From Pectobacterium carotovorum (GTDB taxonomy: Bacteria > Pseudomonadota > Gammaproteobacteria > Enterobacterales > Enterobacteriaceae): a DNA stretch of 64,000 nt. The translations under genes and the position numbers were made by a program. The notes below the pieces were generated by a model. It was not told where the DNA came from, ran no database searches, and saw only the letters and a program-made list of their open reading frames with translations. Location of the stretch: contig NZ_FQWI01000001.1 in NCBI RefSeq assembly GCF_900129615.1, positions 62,001 through 126,000 on the forward strand, given 5' to 3'. Of this stretch, positions 15,908-25,302 are shown one piece after another. Within the stretch, counting starts at the first letter, position 1, and the number at the start of each line of letters is the position of its first letter.

Positions 15908-17267
15908 TTCTCAACTGCCTAATGCTGGCGCAAAGCGTGCCCAGTTAAAAAGAACGCTCACGCTGTGGCCTGTCGTTATGATGGGGCTGGCGTACATGCA
16001 GCCGATGACCATTTTTGATACCTTCGGTATCGTGTCTGGCCTGACCGACGGCCATGTGGCGACTGCTTATGCGTTTGCGCTGATCGCCATTCTGTTCACG
16101 GCGCTGAGCTACGGCAAATTGGTAAAACGTTTCCCGTCTGCGGGTTCTGCGTATACCTACGCGCAAAAAGCGATTAGCCCGCACGTCGGGTTTATGGTCG
16201 GCTGGTCGTCGCTGCTGGACTATCTGTTCATGCCGATGATTAACATCCTGCTGGCGAAAATCTATCTGGAAGCGATCTTCCCCGGCGTACCGTCATGGAT
16301 TTTTGTGGCGGCGCTGGTCGGTTTGATGACGCTGTTTAACCTGCGTGGCATCAGTCTGGTTGCTAACCTGAACTCCATTATCGTGGTGGTGCAGGTTGCG
16401 ATCATGGCGGTATTCCTCGGTCTGGTGATTCACGGTGTTTATCTGGGTGAAGGTGCCGGTACGCTAACTAGTACGCGTCCGTTCTGGTCTGAGAATGCCC
16501 ACGTAGTGCCGATGATTACTGGGGCAACCATTCTCTGTTTCTCGTTCCTGGGTTTTGACGGCATCAGTTCTCTGTCGGAAGAAACGCAGGATGCAGGCCG
16601 AGTGATTCCAAAAGCCATCTTCCTGACGGCGCTGATTGGCGGCGTGATCTTTGTTGCCGTGGCGTACTTCCTGCAACTGTATTTCCCGGATATTTCGCGC
16701 TTTAAAGAGCCGGATGCGTCTCAGCCTGAAATCATGCTGTATGTCGCGGGTAAATTCTTCCAGTCCGTTATTCTGGTGTTCTCCTGCGTCACGGTGCTGG
16801 CATCGGGTATGGCCGCACATGCAGGCGTGTCTCGCCTGATGTATGTGATGGGTCGTGACGGTGTATTCCCAGAGCGCTTCTTCGGTTACATCCACCCGAA
16901 ATGGCGTACGCCGTCTTTGAACGTCTTGCTGGTTGGCGTCATTGCACTGTCTGCGGTGTCGTTCGATCTGGTGACGGCAACCGCGCTGATCAACTTCGGT
17001 GCGCTGGTGGCGTTTACGTTCGTGAACCTGTCGGTCATTTCACAGTTCTATATTCGCGAACGCCGTAACCGCACAGTGAAAGACACCATTAATTTCCTCG
17101 TGATGCCTGTGTTGGGCGCGTTGACGGTGGGGGCGCTGTGGGTGAATCTGGAAGCCAGTTCGATGACGCTGGGTCTGGTGTGGGCAACGATTGGATTGCT
17201 CTATCTGGCATTCGTGACGCGCAGCTTCCGTCAGCCAGTACCGCAATGTAGTGAAGAGCCGGTTTAA
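15897..17267 (+). CDS. puuP: PuuP-like putrescine importer (APC family)
   Basis: This 456-residue inner-membrane permease of the amino acid-polyamine-cation family probably imports putrescine by proton symport. It resembles E. coli PuuP almost throughout, for instance in [36 protein letters not shown]-type and [18 protein letters not shown] segments, with about 12 membrane helices. ATG 15897 is chosen because GGAGG sits 8 bases upstream; a GTG at 15888 would overlap that site. No putrescine-degradation genes are adjacent, so uptake would feed enzymes encoded elsewhere. Two hairpins follow the gene. Confidence 0.88.
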   Translation: MSLDSQLPNAGAKRAQLKRTLTLWPVVMMGLAYMQPMTIFDTFGIVSGLTDGHVATAYAFALIAILFTALSYGKLVKRFPSAGSAYTYAQKAISPHVGFMVGWSSLLDYLFMPMINILLAKIYLEAIFPGVPSWIFVAALVGLMTLFNLRGISLVANLNSIIVVVQVAIMAVFLGLVIHGVYLGEGAGTLTSTRPFWSENAHVVPMITGATILCFSFLGFDGISSLSEETQDAGRVIPKAIFLTALIGGVIFVAVAYFLQLYFPDISRFKEPDASQPEIMLYVAGKFFQSVILVFSCVTVLASGMAAHAGVSRLMYVMGRDGVFPERFFGYIHPKWRTPSLNVLLVGVIALSAVSFDLVTATALINFGALVAFTFVNLSVISQFYIRERRNRTVKDTINFLVMPVLGALTVGALWVNLEASSMTLGLVWATIGLLYLAFVTRSFRQPVPQCSEEPV

Positions 17268-17298
17268 ATAAGCTGACGGCTTACATAAAAGAGAAAAG

Positions 17299-17316
17299 CG
17301 GAGCCAATGTGCTCCG
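17299..17316 (+). terminator. Small hairpin just after puuP
   Basis: CGGAGC pairs with GCTCCG across a 6-base loop, 30 bases after the stop codon, and is followed by TTTC. It is a shorter version of the hairpin at 17485-17511. Confidence 0.5.
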
Positions 17317-17484
17317 TTTCAGACTGTTGACAAACCTATTTTCTGAACGAGAACGGGAGTAACGGAATAGAAGAGTAAAGCGTTTGCGCCAGGGATGGCG
17401 CAATCCGAGCGTACAGGGATGTATTTACAGCGTCTTTACGATCTATCCGTTACTACCGCTCAACAGACTTTGTCAGCAACCTCC

Positions 17485-17511
17485 AGCGGAGCCAGTGCGC
17501 TCCGCTTTTTT
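17485..17511 (+). terminator. Intrinsic terminator between puuP and sbcB
   Basis: AGCGGAGC pairs with GCTCCGCT across a 6-base loop and leads into TTTTTT. The convergent sbcB gene ends only 6 bases beyond. Confidence 0.8.
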
Positions 17512-17516
17512 ATGCT

Positions 17517-18944
17517 TTAGCCCACTAGTTCCTGCGCATAGGCGTACAGCGCTTTTAGCTGTGCCATCTTCTCTTTATCGTCTTCATGCAACTGATACAG
17601 GTTGCTGAGTTCCGACAGATAGGACTGCAAGCGCTCCGGCGTAAATACCGCACGCCGATGTTGCAACCAACGCTGCTGTTCCCGGTCGTCCAGCGTGCCG
17701 GGGAAATTGCGGGCACGGTAGCGGAAGAACAGTGGTTCCAGACGATTATCGGCAAATGTGAGATCCAACGCAGGAAGGTTCTGCGGGGCGGTCTCCTGAA
17801 TAATCTTCATCGCCATGCGGTCGGCATCGCCAAAGAAGCCATCATAAAGCCGCAGATCGACATCATCAGAAGCGGCGAAAGCAGGGGCATCGGCAAACAG
17901 TTCCACCACTTTTTCTCTGACGCTCGCGTTGTTACGCAGCACGGCCAGATTGTCTAAACAGCGTTGACGATCGATGCCTAATCTTTCTGCGTCTTCTGGC
18001 CGTAAGGTATTGGCCGGCGCTAAGACCGGACATTTGTTGATGTGCACTAGCTTAAGTGGAACCGCGCTCTGATTGGCTTCCAGTGCATCCCGGCGGGTGT
18101 ATAACCGCTCACGCAATGCTTCGCTGTCCAGCTCCAGCAGCGGCGTCATATCGCCAGCCAAATCGCACATGATGACCGCATTACGGTTGTCCGGGTGCCA
18201 GGCGAGCGGCACAACCCAACTGGTGTTGCTCCTTGCCGCGCCAAACATGCCAGACACGTGAACGAGCGGCTTCATTTGCGGGATATCAATCAGCGCGGAA
18301 ATTTTGTTTTTGTTACGCAACGGGAACAGATAGTCAAACAGCTTGGGCTGAGCTTGCTTAAACAGTTTCGCCATAGCGATGGTGGCATAAACGTCTGACA
18401 TTGCATCGTGCGCTTGCTCGTGCGCGATGCCGTTGGCTTTTGTCAGATGTTCAAGGCGAAAACTGGGCAGGCCGTCATCATTTTCCGGCCAGACGATACC
18501 TTCCGGCCGCAGGGCATAGCAGGCGCGTAACGCATCCAGCAAATCCCAGCGGGAATTCCCGTTTTGCCAGCTGTAGGCATAAGGATCGTAGAAGTTGCGA
18601 TAGAAAATATTGCGGCTGACTTCATCATCAAAGCGAATGTTGTTGTAGCCCATGATGCAGGTGCCGGGCACGCTGAATGCCTCGTGGATCTGACGAGCGA
18701 ACTCCGCTTCATTGACGCCTTTTGCCAGCGCGATCTGCGGCGTAATGCCGGTGATCATCACCGCTTCTGGTTCCGGCAGGTAATCATCCGACGGACGGCA
18801 ATAAATGACGAGCGGCTCACCGATAATATTGAAATCCATATCGGTACGGACACCCGCAAACTGCGCGGGGCGATCGCGCGCCGGATGCTTACCGAACGTC
18901 TCGTAGTCGTGTATGAAAAAAGTGGGTTGTGTTTTCTCGGCCAT
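17517..18944 (-). CDS. sbcB: Exodeoxyribonuclease I
   Basis: SbcB degrades single-stranded DNA 3' to 5' in recombination and mismatch repair. The 475-residue protein shows the DEDDh exonuclease motifs: D and E in IHDYETFG (about residues 13-17), the second acidic motif near YNNIRFDDE (about 101-109), and the late HDAMSDVYAT segment near 180. The SH3-like and helical C-terminal domains follow (about 200-475). Its length and start match E. coli. It is convergent with puuP and divergent from the siderophore transporter. Confidence 0.96.
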   Translation of the reverse strand: MAEKTQPTFFIHDYETFGKHPARDRPAQFAGVRTDMDFNIIGEPLVIYCRPSDDYLPEPEAVMITGITPQIALAKGVNEAEFARQIHEAFSVPGTCIMGYNNIRFDDEVSRNIFYRNFYDPYAYSWQNGNSRWDLLDALRACYALRPEGIVWPENDDGLPSFRLEHLTKANGIAHEQAHDAMSDVYATIAMAKLFKQAQPKLFDYLFPLRNKNKISALIDIPQMKPLVHVSGMFGAARSNTSWVVPLAWHPDNRNAVIMCDLAGDMTPLLELDSEALRERLYTRRDALEANQSAVPLKLVHINKCPVLAPANTLRPEDAERLGIDRQRCLDNLAVLRNNASVREKVVELFADAPAFAASDDVDLRLYDGFFGDADRMAMKIIQETAPQNLPALDLTFADNRLEPLFFRYRARNFPGTLDDREQQRWLQHRRAVFTPERLQSYLSELSNLYQLHEDDKEKMAQLKALYAYAQELVG

Positions 18945-19139
18945 ATATGCAGTTAGCTACGTGTGCGCGCTAAGCCTGAAATCAGGCAAAACAATCTGGA
19001 AAACGGCAAGGATACCATTGAATCGACTTTTCTGTGGCGCTTTCCTGATTTGCATCACTTCCCTGACTTACATCAATAGGAGGGTAGACATAATCGCTAG
19101 GCATGACTGTGTCCATTCGGTTACAATTTTCGTTTTAAT

Positions 19140-19158
19140 GCGAATGATAATTAAATTC
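19140..19158 (+). promoter_or_regulatory. Fur box ahead of the siderophore transporter operon
   Basis: This 19-base stretch, containing GCGAATGATAATTAAATTC, matches 13 of 19 positions of the Fur consensus, including the central AATGATAAT. It lies about 70 bases upstream of the binding-protein gene, where it should repress in iron-replete cells. Confidence 0.65.
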
Positions 19159-19226
19159 TTTATTGCCGCGTAGCGTCCGCTGCGGGGTAGCATTCGGCGA
19201 CAAACAGCGAAATGGAGAACACACTT

Positions 19227-20192
19227 ATGCGGTTAAATGCGGTGCGATTGAATGCAACGTTTGCAGTGAAGGCGACGTTATTGGCATCTATGTTTGTTCT
19301 GGCCGGCTGCGATCAGCAGGCATCGTCTTCAGAAGGAAGCCACACGGTCAGCATTGAGCATGCGCAGGGCACCACTCAGGTTCCACAGCCGCCGAAGAAA
19401 GTGATTGTGTTCGATCCTGCCTCATTGGATACGCTGGATGCACTGAAGGTCGACGGGATTGCCGGTGTACCGAAAAGCAGCACGCCGCTGCCTGCGTTTT
19501 TATCAAAATATAACAGCGATACTTACCTGAACGCCGGGACGCTGTTTGAACCTGCCTATGAAGCGCTCAGCAGCGCTAAACCCGATCTAATTATTGCCGG
19601 TGGACGTACGCGTGACGCTTACGACAAGCTGAGCGGTATTGCACCGACGATCTCGATGGATGTGGATGAGCACCAGTTTATGGCGAGCTTTATCCAACGC
19701 ATCGAGCAACTGGGCACCATCTTCGGCAAAGAAGATGAAGCGAAAAAACAGATTGATGACTTTAAACAACAGATCGCCCAAACGCGCGCCAAAACAGAAA
19801 ACGCGGGCAATGCGCTGGTTCTGATGATTAGCGGCGGCAAGATGTCGGCCTACGGTCCTAAGTCGCGCTTTGGCTTCGTGTTTGATGAGCTGGGCTTCAA
19901 ACCAGCGACCGAATTCCCTGAATCCGGGCGTCATGGCAACGTGGTGACCTCAGAATTCTTACTGAGTGTGAACCCGGAATGGCTGTTCATCCTCGATCGT
20001 GACAGCGCGATTGGTCGCCCGGGCGGGGAATCGGCCCAGCAGGTGCTGGATAACCCGCTGATTCACAAAACTAACGCCTGGAAAAACAATCGCGTGATCT
20101 ATCTGGATTCTGCATCGCTGTATATCGCTGGGGGGCTGCAAAGCTATAAAAACCTCGTGACTACCGTCAGCGACGCGTTAGATAAGCAATAA
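19227..20192 (+). CDS. Siderophore-binding lipoprotein of an iron ABC transporter (FatB/YclQ/CeuE type)
   Basis: This 321-residue periplasmic lipoprotein should deliver a ferric siderophore to the permease encoded next. ATG 19227 is chosen because GGAGAA lies 7 bases upstream; an in-frame ATG at 19212 overlaps that site. The lipobox LAGC places the lipidated cysteine at residue 28. The mature part has the class III fold with a long helical linker around 160-190. R127, R214 and R258 lie where CeuE and YclQ use arginines to bind catecholate siderophores; that comparison is from memory. Fur control is likely. Confidence 0.85.
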   Translation: MRLNAVRLNATFAVKATLLASMFVLAGCDQQASSSEGSHTVSIEHAQGTTQVPQPPKKVIVFDPASLDTLDALKVDGIAGVPKSSTPLPAFLSKYNSDTYLNAGTLFEPAYEALSSAKPDLIIAGGRTRDAYDKLSGIAPTISMDVDEHQFMASFIQRIEQLGTIFGKEDEAKKQIDDFKQQIAQTRAKTENAGNALVLMISGGKMSAYGPKSRFGFVFDELGFKPATEFPESGRHGNVVTSEFLLSVNPEWLFILDRDSAIGRPGGESAQQVLDNPLIHKTNAWKNNRVIYLDSASLYIAGGLQSYKNLVTTVSDALDKQ

Positions 20193-20214
20193 CGGCAGGG
20201 TTACGGCAGAATCA

Positions 20215-21177
20215 ATGAAGTCTTTTTACTATTCGCTGGGTCTTGCGTTTCTGGCCTGCATGATCGTTGTCAGCCTGTTTGTTGGGGCAGGGCAACTGAA
20301 CATGCAGGCCGTCTGGAACGACTCGGAAATGCGCGATATTTTCTTTATCAGCCGCGTTCCCCGCACGCTAGCTTTGCTACTGGCAGGCAGCGCCATGAGT
20401 GTGGCGGGTCTCATCATGCAGTTGCTGACGCAAAACCGTTTTGTCGAACCGTCTCTGGCAGGGACCACACAGTCGGCTAGCTTAGGTTTGCTGGTGGTGA
20501 TGATCGCCGTGCCCGGCGCGACGATTTTCACCAAAATGGTGGTGGCGAGCCTGTTCGCTTTAGCGGGTACCTTCCTGTTCATGATGCTGCTACAGCGAAT
20601 TGTGCTGAAATCCGCACTGGTGGTGCCGCTGGTCGGCATTATGCTGGGTGCGGTTATCAGTTCAATCACCACGTTTGGCGCGATGTATTTTGATCTGCTA
20701 CAGGCGCTCGGCAGTTGGGAATCTGGTGATTTCTCCGGTGTCTTGCAAGGGCGTTACGAGCTGCTCTGGCTGGTTGGTGCGTTAACGTTGGTGGCCTGCT
20801 GGATTGCTGACCGCTTCACGGTCGCAGGCATGGGGCGTGAATTTTCCGTCAATGTCGGCCTCAACTATCGGCAGGTGATGATGATGGGGCTGAGCATTAT
20901 CGCCATCGTCAGCGGTGTAGTAGTCGTGGTGGTTGGCAGCCTGCCGTTTATCGGACTGATCGTGCCGAACTTGATCAGCATGATGATGGGCGACAATGTG
21001 CGCAAAACGATCCCGTGGGTGTGCCTGCTTGGCGGCGGTCTGGTGCTGTGCTGCGACATTATCAGCCGCGTGATTCGCTATCCTTTCGAGATTCCAGTGA
21101 GCGTAATTCTTGGCGTCATTGGCGCTGCCGTTTTCCTTCTCTTATTGCTAAGCCAGAAACGCCATGTCAGTCAATGA
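20215..21177 (+). CDS. Iron-siderophore ABC transporter permease (FatD/YclN type)
   Basis: This 320-residue FecCD-family inner-membrane permease has about nine to ten helices. The conserved SRVPRTLALLLAGSAMSVAG near residues 45-65 is the family signature after the first helix, and GLIVPNLIS marks the ATPase-coupling region. It follows the binding-protein gene by 22 bases and overlaps the next permease by 14 bases. Confidence 0.87.
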   Translation: MKSFYYSLGLAFLACMIVVSLFVGAGQLNMQAVWNDSEMRDIFFISRVPRTLALLLAGSAMSVAGLIMQLLTQNRFVEPSLAGTTQSASLGLLVVMIAVPGATIFTKMVVASLFALAGTFLFMMLLQRIVLKSALVVPLVGIMLGAVISSITTFGAMYFDLLQALGSWESGDFSGVLQGRYELLWLVGALTLVACWIADRFTVAGMGREFSVNVGLNYRQVMMMGLSIIAIVSGVVVVVVGSLPFIGLIVPNLISMMMGDNVRKTIPWVCLLGGGLVLCCDIISRVIRYPFEIPVSVILGVIGAAVFLLLLLSQKRHVSQ

Positions 21178-22171
21178 ACGTAATACGGTGCTGACCGGAG
21201 CCGTCAGCGAAAAACGTGCGAGGTTATCGCCGACGCAGCGGTTGATGTGGCTGGCTGGCGCGGCTGTCGTGGTGATCGTGCTGTTTATGACCATCAACCT
21301 AGGCAGCAACCTGCGCTACATTTTAACGCACCGTGGGCTGATGCTGACGACGATGCTGTTGGTGGCATTTGCCGCCAGCGCGTCGACGGTGCTGTTCCAA
21401 ACGGTGACGAATAACCGGGTGCTGACGCCGTCGATTATGGGGTTTGAAGCCCTGTTTATCCTGATTCAGACCTCGCTGGTGTTTGTTTTCGGCATTAGCG
21501 GTATTCCGGGTCTGGGCGTTGAAGGCAAATTCGTTCTTGAGACGCTGCTGCTCATTCTCTTCTCCGCGCTGCTGTATCGCTGGCTGTTCACCGGCAGCCG
21601 CAATAACCTGCATCTGGTTTTACTGGTCGGGATTATCTGCGGCACGCTGTTTCGCAGCATGGCGGGCTTAATGCAGCGTCTGCTGACGCCCGGTGAGTTC
21701 GCCATCCTACAGGGGCGGATGTTTGCCACTTTTACCCGTACCGTGCCTGAACTGGTGGCGCTGTCGGTTGGCATTACGCTGGTGGTCGCGGTGGTGATCT
21801 GGCGCATGCGCTTTCGGTTTGATGTGTTGGCGTTGGGACGTAATAACGCGATTAACCTGGGTATCGACTACAAGCGCAGCGTCACGATCATTCTGCTGCT
21901 GGTTTCCGTGCTGGTGGCCATTTCAACGGCGCTGGTCGGTCCGCTTACCTTCTTAGGTTTTATGGTCGCAAACCTTGCCTATTTAGTGATTGGCTCCAGC
22001 CAGCATCGCCTGTTGCTGCCCGCGGCTTTCCTGCTAGGCGTGATTTCACTGGTTGGCGGACAGTTGGTGCTTGAGCATCTGCTGGATATGTCTGGGGCGC
22101 TGTCGGTCGTGATCGAATTTGTGGGTGGATCGCTGTTTATTGTGTTGCTACTGAAAAAGGTTTCCGTGTGA
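21164..22171 (+). CDS. Iron-siderophore ABC transporter permease (FatC/YclO type)
   Basis: This 335-residue second permease forms the heterodimeric channel with the preceding one. Helices, an HRGLMLTTMLLVAFAASAST segment near residue 60 and the TFLGFMVANLAY coupling region are typical of the FatC branch. Its stop codon overlaps the GTG start of the ATPase gene (GTGA), indicating coupled translation. Confidence 0.87.
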   Translation: MSVNERNTVLTGAVSEKRARLSPTQRLMWLAGAAVVVIVLFMTINLGSNLRYILTHRGLMLTTMLLVAFAASASTVLFQTVTNNRVLTPSIMGFEALFILIQTSLVFVFGISGIPGLGVEGKFVLETLLLILFSALLYRWLFTGSRNNLHLVLLVGIICGTLFRSMAGLMQRLLTPGEFAILQGRMFATFTRTVPELVALSVGITLVVAVVIWRMRFRFDVLALGRNNAINLGIDYKRSVTIILLLVSVLVAISTALVGPLTFLGFMVANLAYLVIGSSQHRLLLPAAFLLGVISLVGGQLVLEHLLDMSGALSVVIEFVGGSLFIVLLLKKVSV

Positions 22172-22926
22172 TTGAGATCGGCAATGTAACTAAAACGTAT
22201 AATAACGTGACGGTATTGAATAATGTCACGGCGACGGTGCCTCGTGGTGGCGTCACGTCGATTATCGGTCCGAATGGTGCAGGGAAGTCGACATTGTTGT
22301 CCATCATCAGTCGCCTGCTGGACGCGGATCGCGGACAGGTCAAAGTTAACGGCATGGACGTGATGACCACGCCAAGCGATAAGCTGGCGACGTGTTTGTC
22401 CGTGCTGCGTCAGGAAAATCAGTTTACCAGTCGCTTAACGGTAGCGGAGCTGGTAGGGTTTGGTCGCTATCCTTATACCAAAGGGCGGCTGAATGCTGAC
22501 GATCGTGAACGTATCAGCGCCGCGCTGGCGTTCCTCAATCTGACCGAATTGAAAGATCGCTTTTTAGATGAGCTTTCCGGCGGCCAGCGGCAGCGTGCCT
22601 ATGTCGCGATGGTGCTGTGTCAGGACACGGAATACGTGCTGCTGGATGAACCGCTGAATAATCTGGATATGAAGCACGCCGTAGCGATGATGAAGCAGAT
22701 TCGCCGTGCGGCCGACGAGCTAGGCAAAACCATCGTGCTGGTTATCCACGATATCAACTTTGCTTCCGCCTATTCGGATTACATTATTGCGATGCGCAAA
22801 GGGCAGATCATCTACACGGGAAAACCGGAAGACATTATGGTATCCGAGGTGTTGGAAGATATTTTCGATACGGAAGTGGTCATTGAGCAGGTTCATAACC
22901 AGCGTATCGCGGTATATTATCGTTGA
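22168..22926 (+). CDS. Iron-siderophore ABC transporter ATPase (YclP/CeuD type)
   Basis: This 252-residue ATPase powers the transporter. Walker A is GPNGAGKS (about residues 35-42), the signature is LSGGQRQR, Walker B runs into DEPLNNLD, and the switch histidine is in VIHD. The GTG start overlaps the previous stop by four bases. It ends the four-gene operon; no TonB-dependent receptor is encoded here. Confidence 0.9.
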   Translation: MIEIGNVTKTYNNVTVLNNVTATVPRGGVTSIIGPNGAGKSTLLSIISRLLDADRGQVKVNGMDVMTTPSDKLATCLSVLRQENQFTSRLTVAELVGFGRYPYTKGRLNADDRERISAALAFLNLTELKDRFLDELSGGQRQRAYVAMVLCQDTEYVLLDEPLNNLDMKHAVAMMKQIRRAADELGKTIVLVIHDINFASAYSDYIIAMRKGQIIYTGKPEDIMVSEVLEDIFDTEVVIEQVHNQRIAVYYR

Positions 22927-23056
22927 TAGTTTGATGACAGATTATCCGCTCAGTGAGGTGTTAGCGCAAAGGGCGTAAGCACTGCTTGAAAGACGCTGGG
23001 TATAACCTGTATGGTGAATGCATAAAGAATTTATGTATGACTTAAGGTAAGGGTAA

Positions 23057-23377
<321 letters not shown>

Positions 23378-23427
23378 CCTGACGCGCCGTTTTTGACGGT
23401 AAACAGCTACGGTAAATAGCTACTGTA

Positions 23428-23453
23428 AAAGGATCGCTTCTGCGGTCCTTTTT
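23428..23453 (+). terminator. Intrinsic terminator of tmaR
   Basis: AAAGGATCGC pairs with GCGGTCCTTT (one G-U pair) across a TTCT loop and leads into TTTTTC, about 50 bases after the tmaR stop. Confidence 0.85.
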
Positions 23454-23512
23454 CTTTTGCTGTGCTCAGCCCCTTAACAAAGCCTGTCGGCGATCCTGAT
23501 TAAAACAGCACG

Positions 23513-24343
23513 CTAGCGTTCCCTGTGCCGAACAAAGCTGGCGGAAAGCCGGTCGAGCAAAATGGCCATCAGCACCACCACCATCCCACTTTGTAACCCC
23601 AAGCCGATATCAAGCTGCTGAATGCTACTGAGAATGTCATTGCCCAGCCCGCCTGCACCCACCATGGAGGCAATGATCACCATCGACATAGCCATCATAA
23701 TGGTCTGGTTCACCCCCGCCATGATTGACGGTTGAGCGGCGGGTAATTGTACTTTCCACAGCAGTTGCCACGGCGTACAGCCAAAGGCGACACCGGCTTC
23801 AATACGGGCAGCATTTACCTGACGGATCCCTAAATCGGTCAGACGTACGACTGGCGGCATGGAGAATAAAATGGTGGCGAAAATACCTGGCGGTCGACCC
23901 AATCCAAACAAGATCGTCGCGGGAATCAGATAAACAAAGGCGGGCATGGTCTGCATAAAATCCAACAGCGTGCGCACTAGGCTGCCAACGACCGCGCGCC
24001 GTGCGCTCCAGATGCCCAGAGGAATACCGAACAGCAGGCTGAAAAAAGTGGAAGAGAGCGTTAGCGCGAGAGTGATCGATGCGTGTTCGCTGTACCCGCT
24101 ATAGATGATGTAGAGCGTAGCAAGCAATGCGAACAGCGCGAACCCTTTTCCGATACGCCAGAGCCCGATACCCACGGAGAGGATTACCAGCCCCCACGGC
24201 GTTAACCATCCGGTGAGCGTCTCCATTCCTCCAGCAAAGGCATCAATACTTGCTGCCAGCGCGTCAAAAAAGCCACCAGCATGCGACAGCATGGCGTGGA
24301 TTGCGCGGTCAATCTGGCGACTAAAATCTAATGGATAGGTCAT
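23513..24343 (-). CDS. choW: Choline/betaine-type ABC transporter permease
   Basis: This 276-residue ProW/ChoW-type permease has about six helices and the EAA-like coupling motif EAGVAFGCTPWQLLWKVQLP (about residues 184-203). It starts 12 bases after the ATPase gene ends and has a good AGAAGG site. With the ATPase and the ChoX-like binding protein across the divergent promoter it should import choline or choline-O-sulfate. The symbol reflects context and is tentative. Confidence 0.85.
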   Translation of the reverse strand: MTYPLDFSRQIDRAIHAMLSHAGGFFDALAASIDAFAGGMETLTGWLTPWGLVILSVGIGLWRIGKGFALFALLATLYIIYSGYSEHASITLALTLSSTFFSLLFGIPLGIWSARRAVVGSLVRTLLDFMQTMPAFVYLIPATILFGLGRPPGIFATILFSMPPVVRLTDLGIRQVNAARIEAGVAFGCTPWQLLWKVQLPAAQPSIMAGVNQTIMMAMSMVIIASMVGAGGLGNDILSSIQQLDIGLGLQSGMVVVLMAILLDRLSASFVRHRER

Positions 24344-24355
24344 AAATTTACCTTC

Positions 24356-25192
24356 TCAGGGCGCCATCCCGGTATCGACATAACTTTCCGCCAGTTGCCA
24401 GCGTGAGGTGTCCACGCCGGAGAAAAAATGGCGCACGTAGGGCGTTGCAGGCGTATTAATCAGGGTTTCCGCCTGGCCGACCTGCACCAGATTGCCCTGT
24501 TCCATGATGGCAATGCGTGTTCCCAGCCGTAGTGCTTCTTCCATGTCATGTGTGACAAACACGATGGTGCGCCGCTGCTGCGCCTGTAGCGTCAGCAATA
24601 GCGACTGCATTTCCCGACGAATGATGGGATCCAGCGCGGAGAACGCTTCATCCATCAACAGCACTGACGGGTTCACAACCAGCGCTCTGGCAAGCCCGAC
24701 ACGCTGCTGCATCCCACCGGAAAGCTGGTGGGGATAATGGTTTGCTACCTGACCGAGCCCGACCTGCTCCAGCATATCCTGTGCTTTCTGGTAACGGGTT
24801 GCACGACTCACTCCGGCGACTTCCAGACCGAATGCCACGTTATCCAATACCGTGCGCTCATCGAAAAGCGCGAAAGACTGGAAAACCATGCCCATTTTTT
24901 GACGACGTAAGGCGATCATTTGTGCGGATGAGAGTGATGACAGTTCCTGGCCGTCAAACCACACCGAACCGTCAGTGGGGGGAATCAGAAAATTCAGTGT
25001 GCGTAAAAGCGTCGACTTTCCTGAACCTGAAAGGCCAACGATGACAAAAATTTCGCCCGGATAAATTTGCAGATTAATATTATTCAAGGCATTAACTGAC
25101 GTTTGCTGTTTAGCCCGAAAAAAAAGACCGCCTTTTTCTTCGCTGTAATAATTTTTATTGATTGCACGCAATTCGATAATTGGCTCTGACAT
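24356..25192 (-). CDS. choV: Choline/betaine-type ABC transporter ATPase
   Basis: This 278-residue ATPase has Walker A GLSGSGKST, the signature LSGGMQQR, Walker B ending MDEAFSALD and the switch HDMEEAL. It stops shortly after the nucleotide-binding domain and lacks the C-terminal CBS pair that senses ionic strength in ProV and OpuAA, so transport is probably not osmotically gated in that way. ATG 25192 is favoured because AGGTG lies 8 bases before it; the ATG at 25198 would sit only 2 bases from that site. Confidence 0.86.
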   Translation of the reverse strand: MSEPIIELRAINKNYYSEEKGGLFFRAKQQTSVNALNNINLQIYPGEIFVIVGLSGSGKSTLLRTLNFLIPPTDGSVWFDGQELSSLSSAQMIALRRQKMGMVFQSFALFDERTVLDNVAFGLEVAGVSRATRYQKAQDMLEQVGLGQVANHYPHQLSGGMQQRVGLARALVVNPSVLLMDEAFSALDPIIRREMQSLLLTLQAQQRRTIVFVTHDMEEALRLGTRIAIMEQGNLVQVGQAETLINTPATPYVRHFFSGVDTSRWQLAESYVDTGMAP

Positions 25193-25302
25193 GGCCATAT
25201 CACCTATTTTCTGAGAATCATTATACGCTAACCTAAAATAACCAGGCCAAGTTAAATATTTTATTGCAGAGAATAGAACTATTCCGTATTAGCTTAGCGA
25301 TA

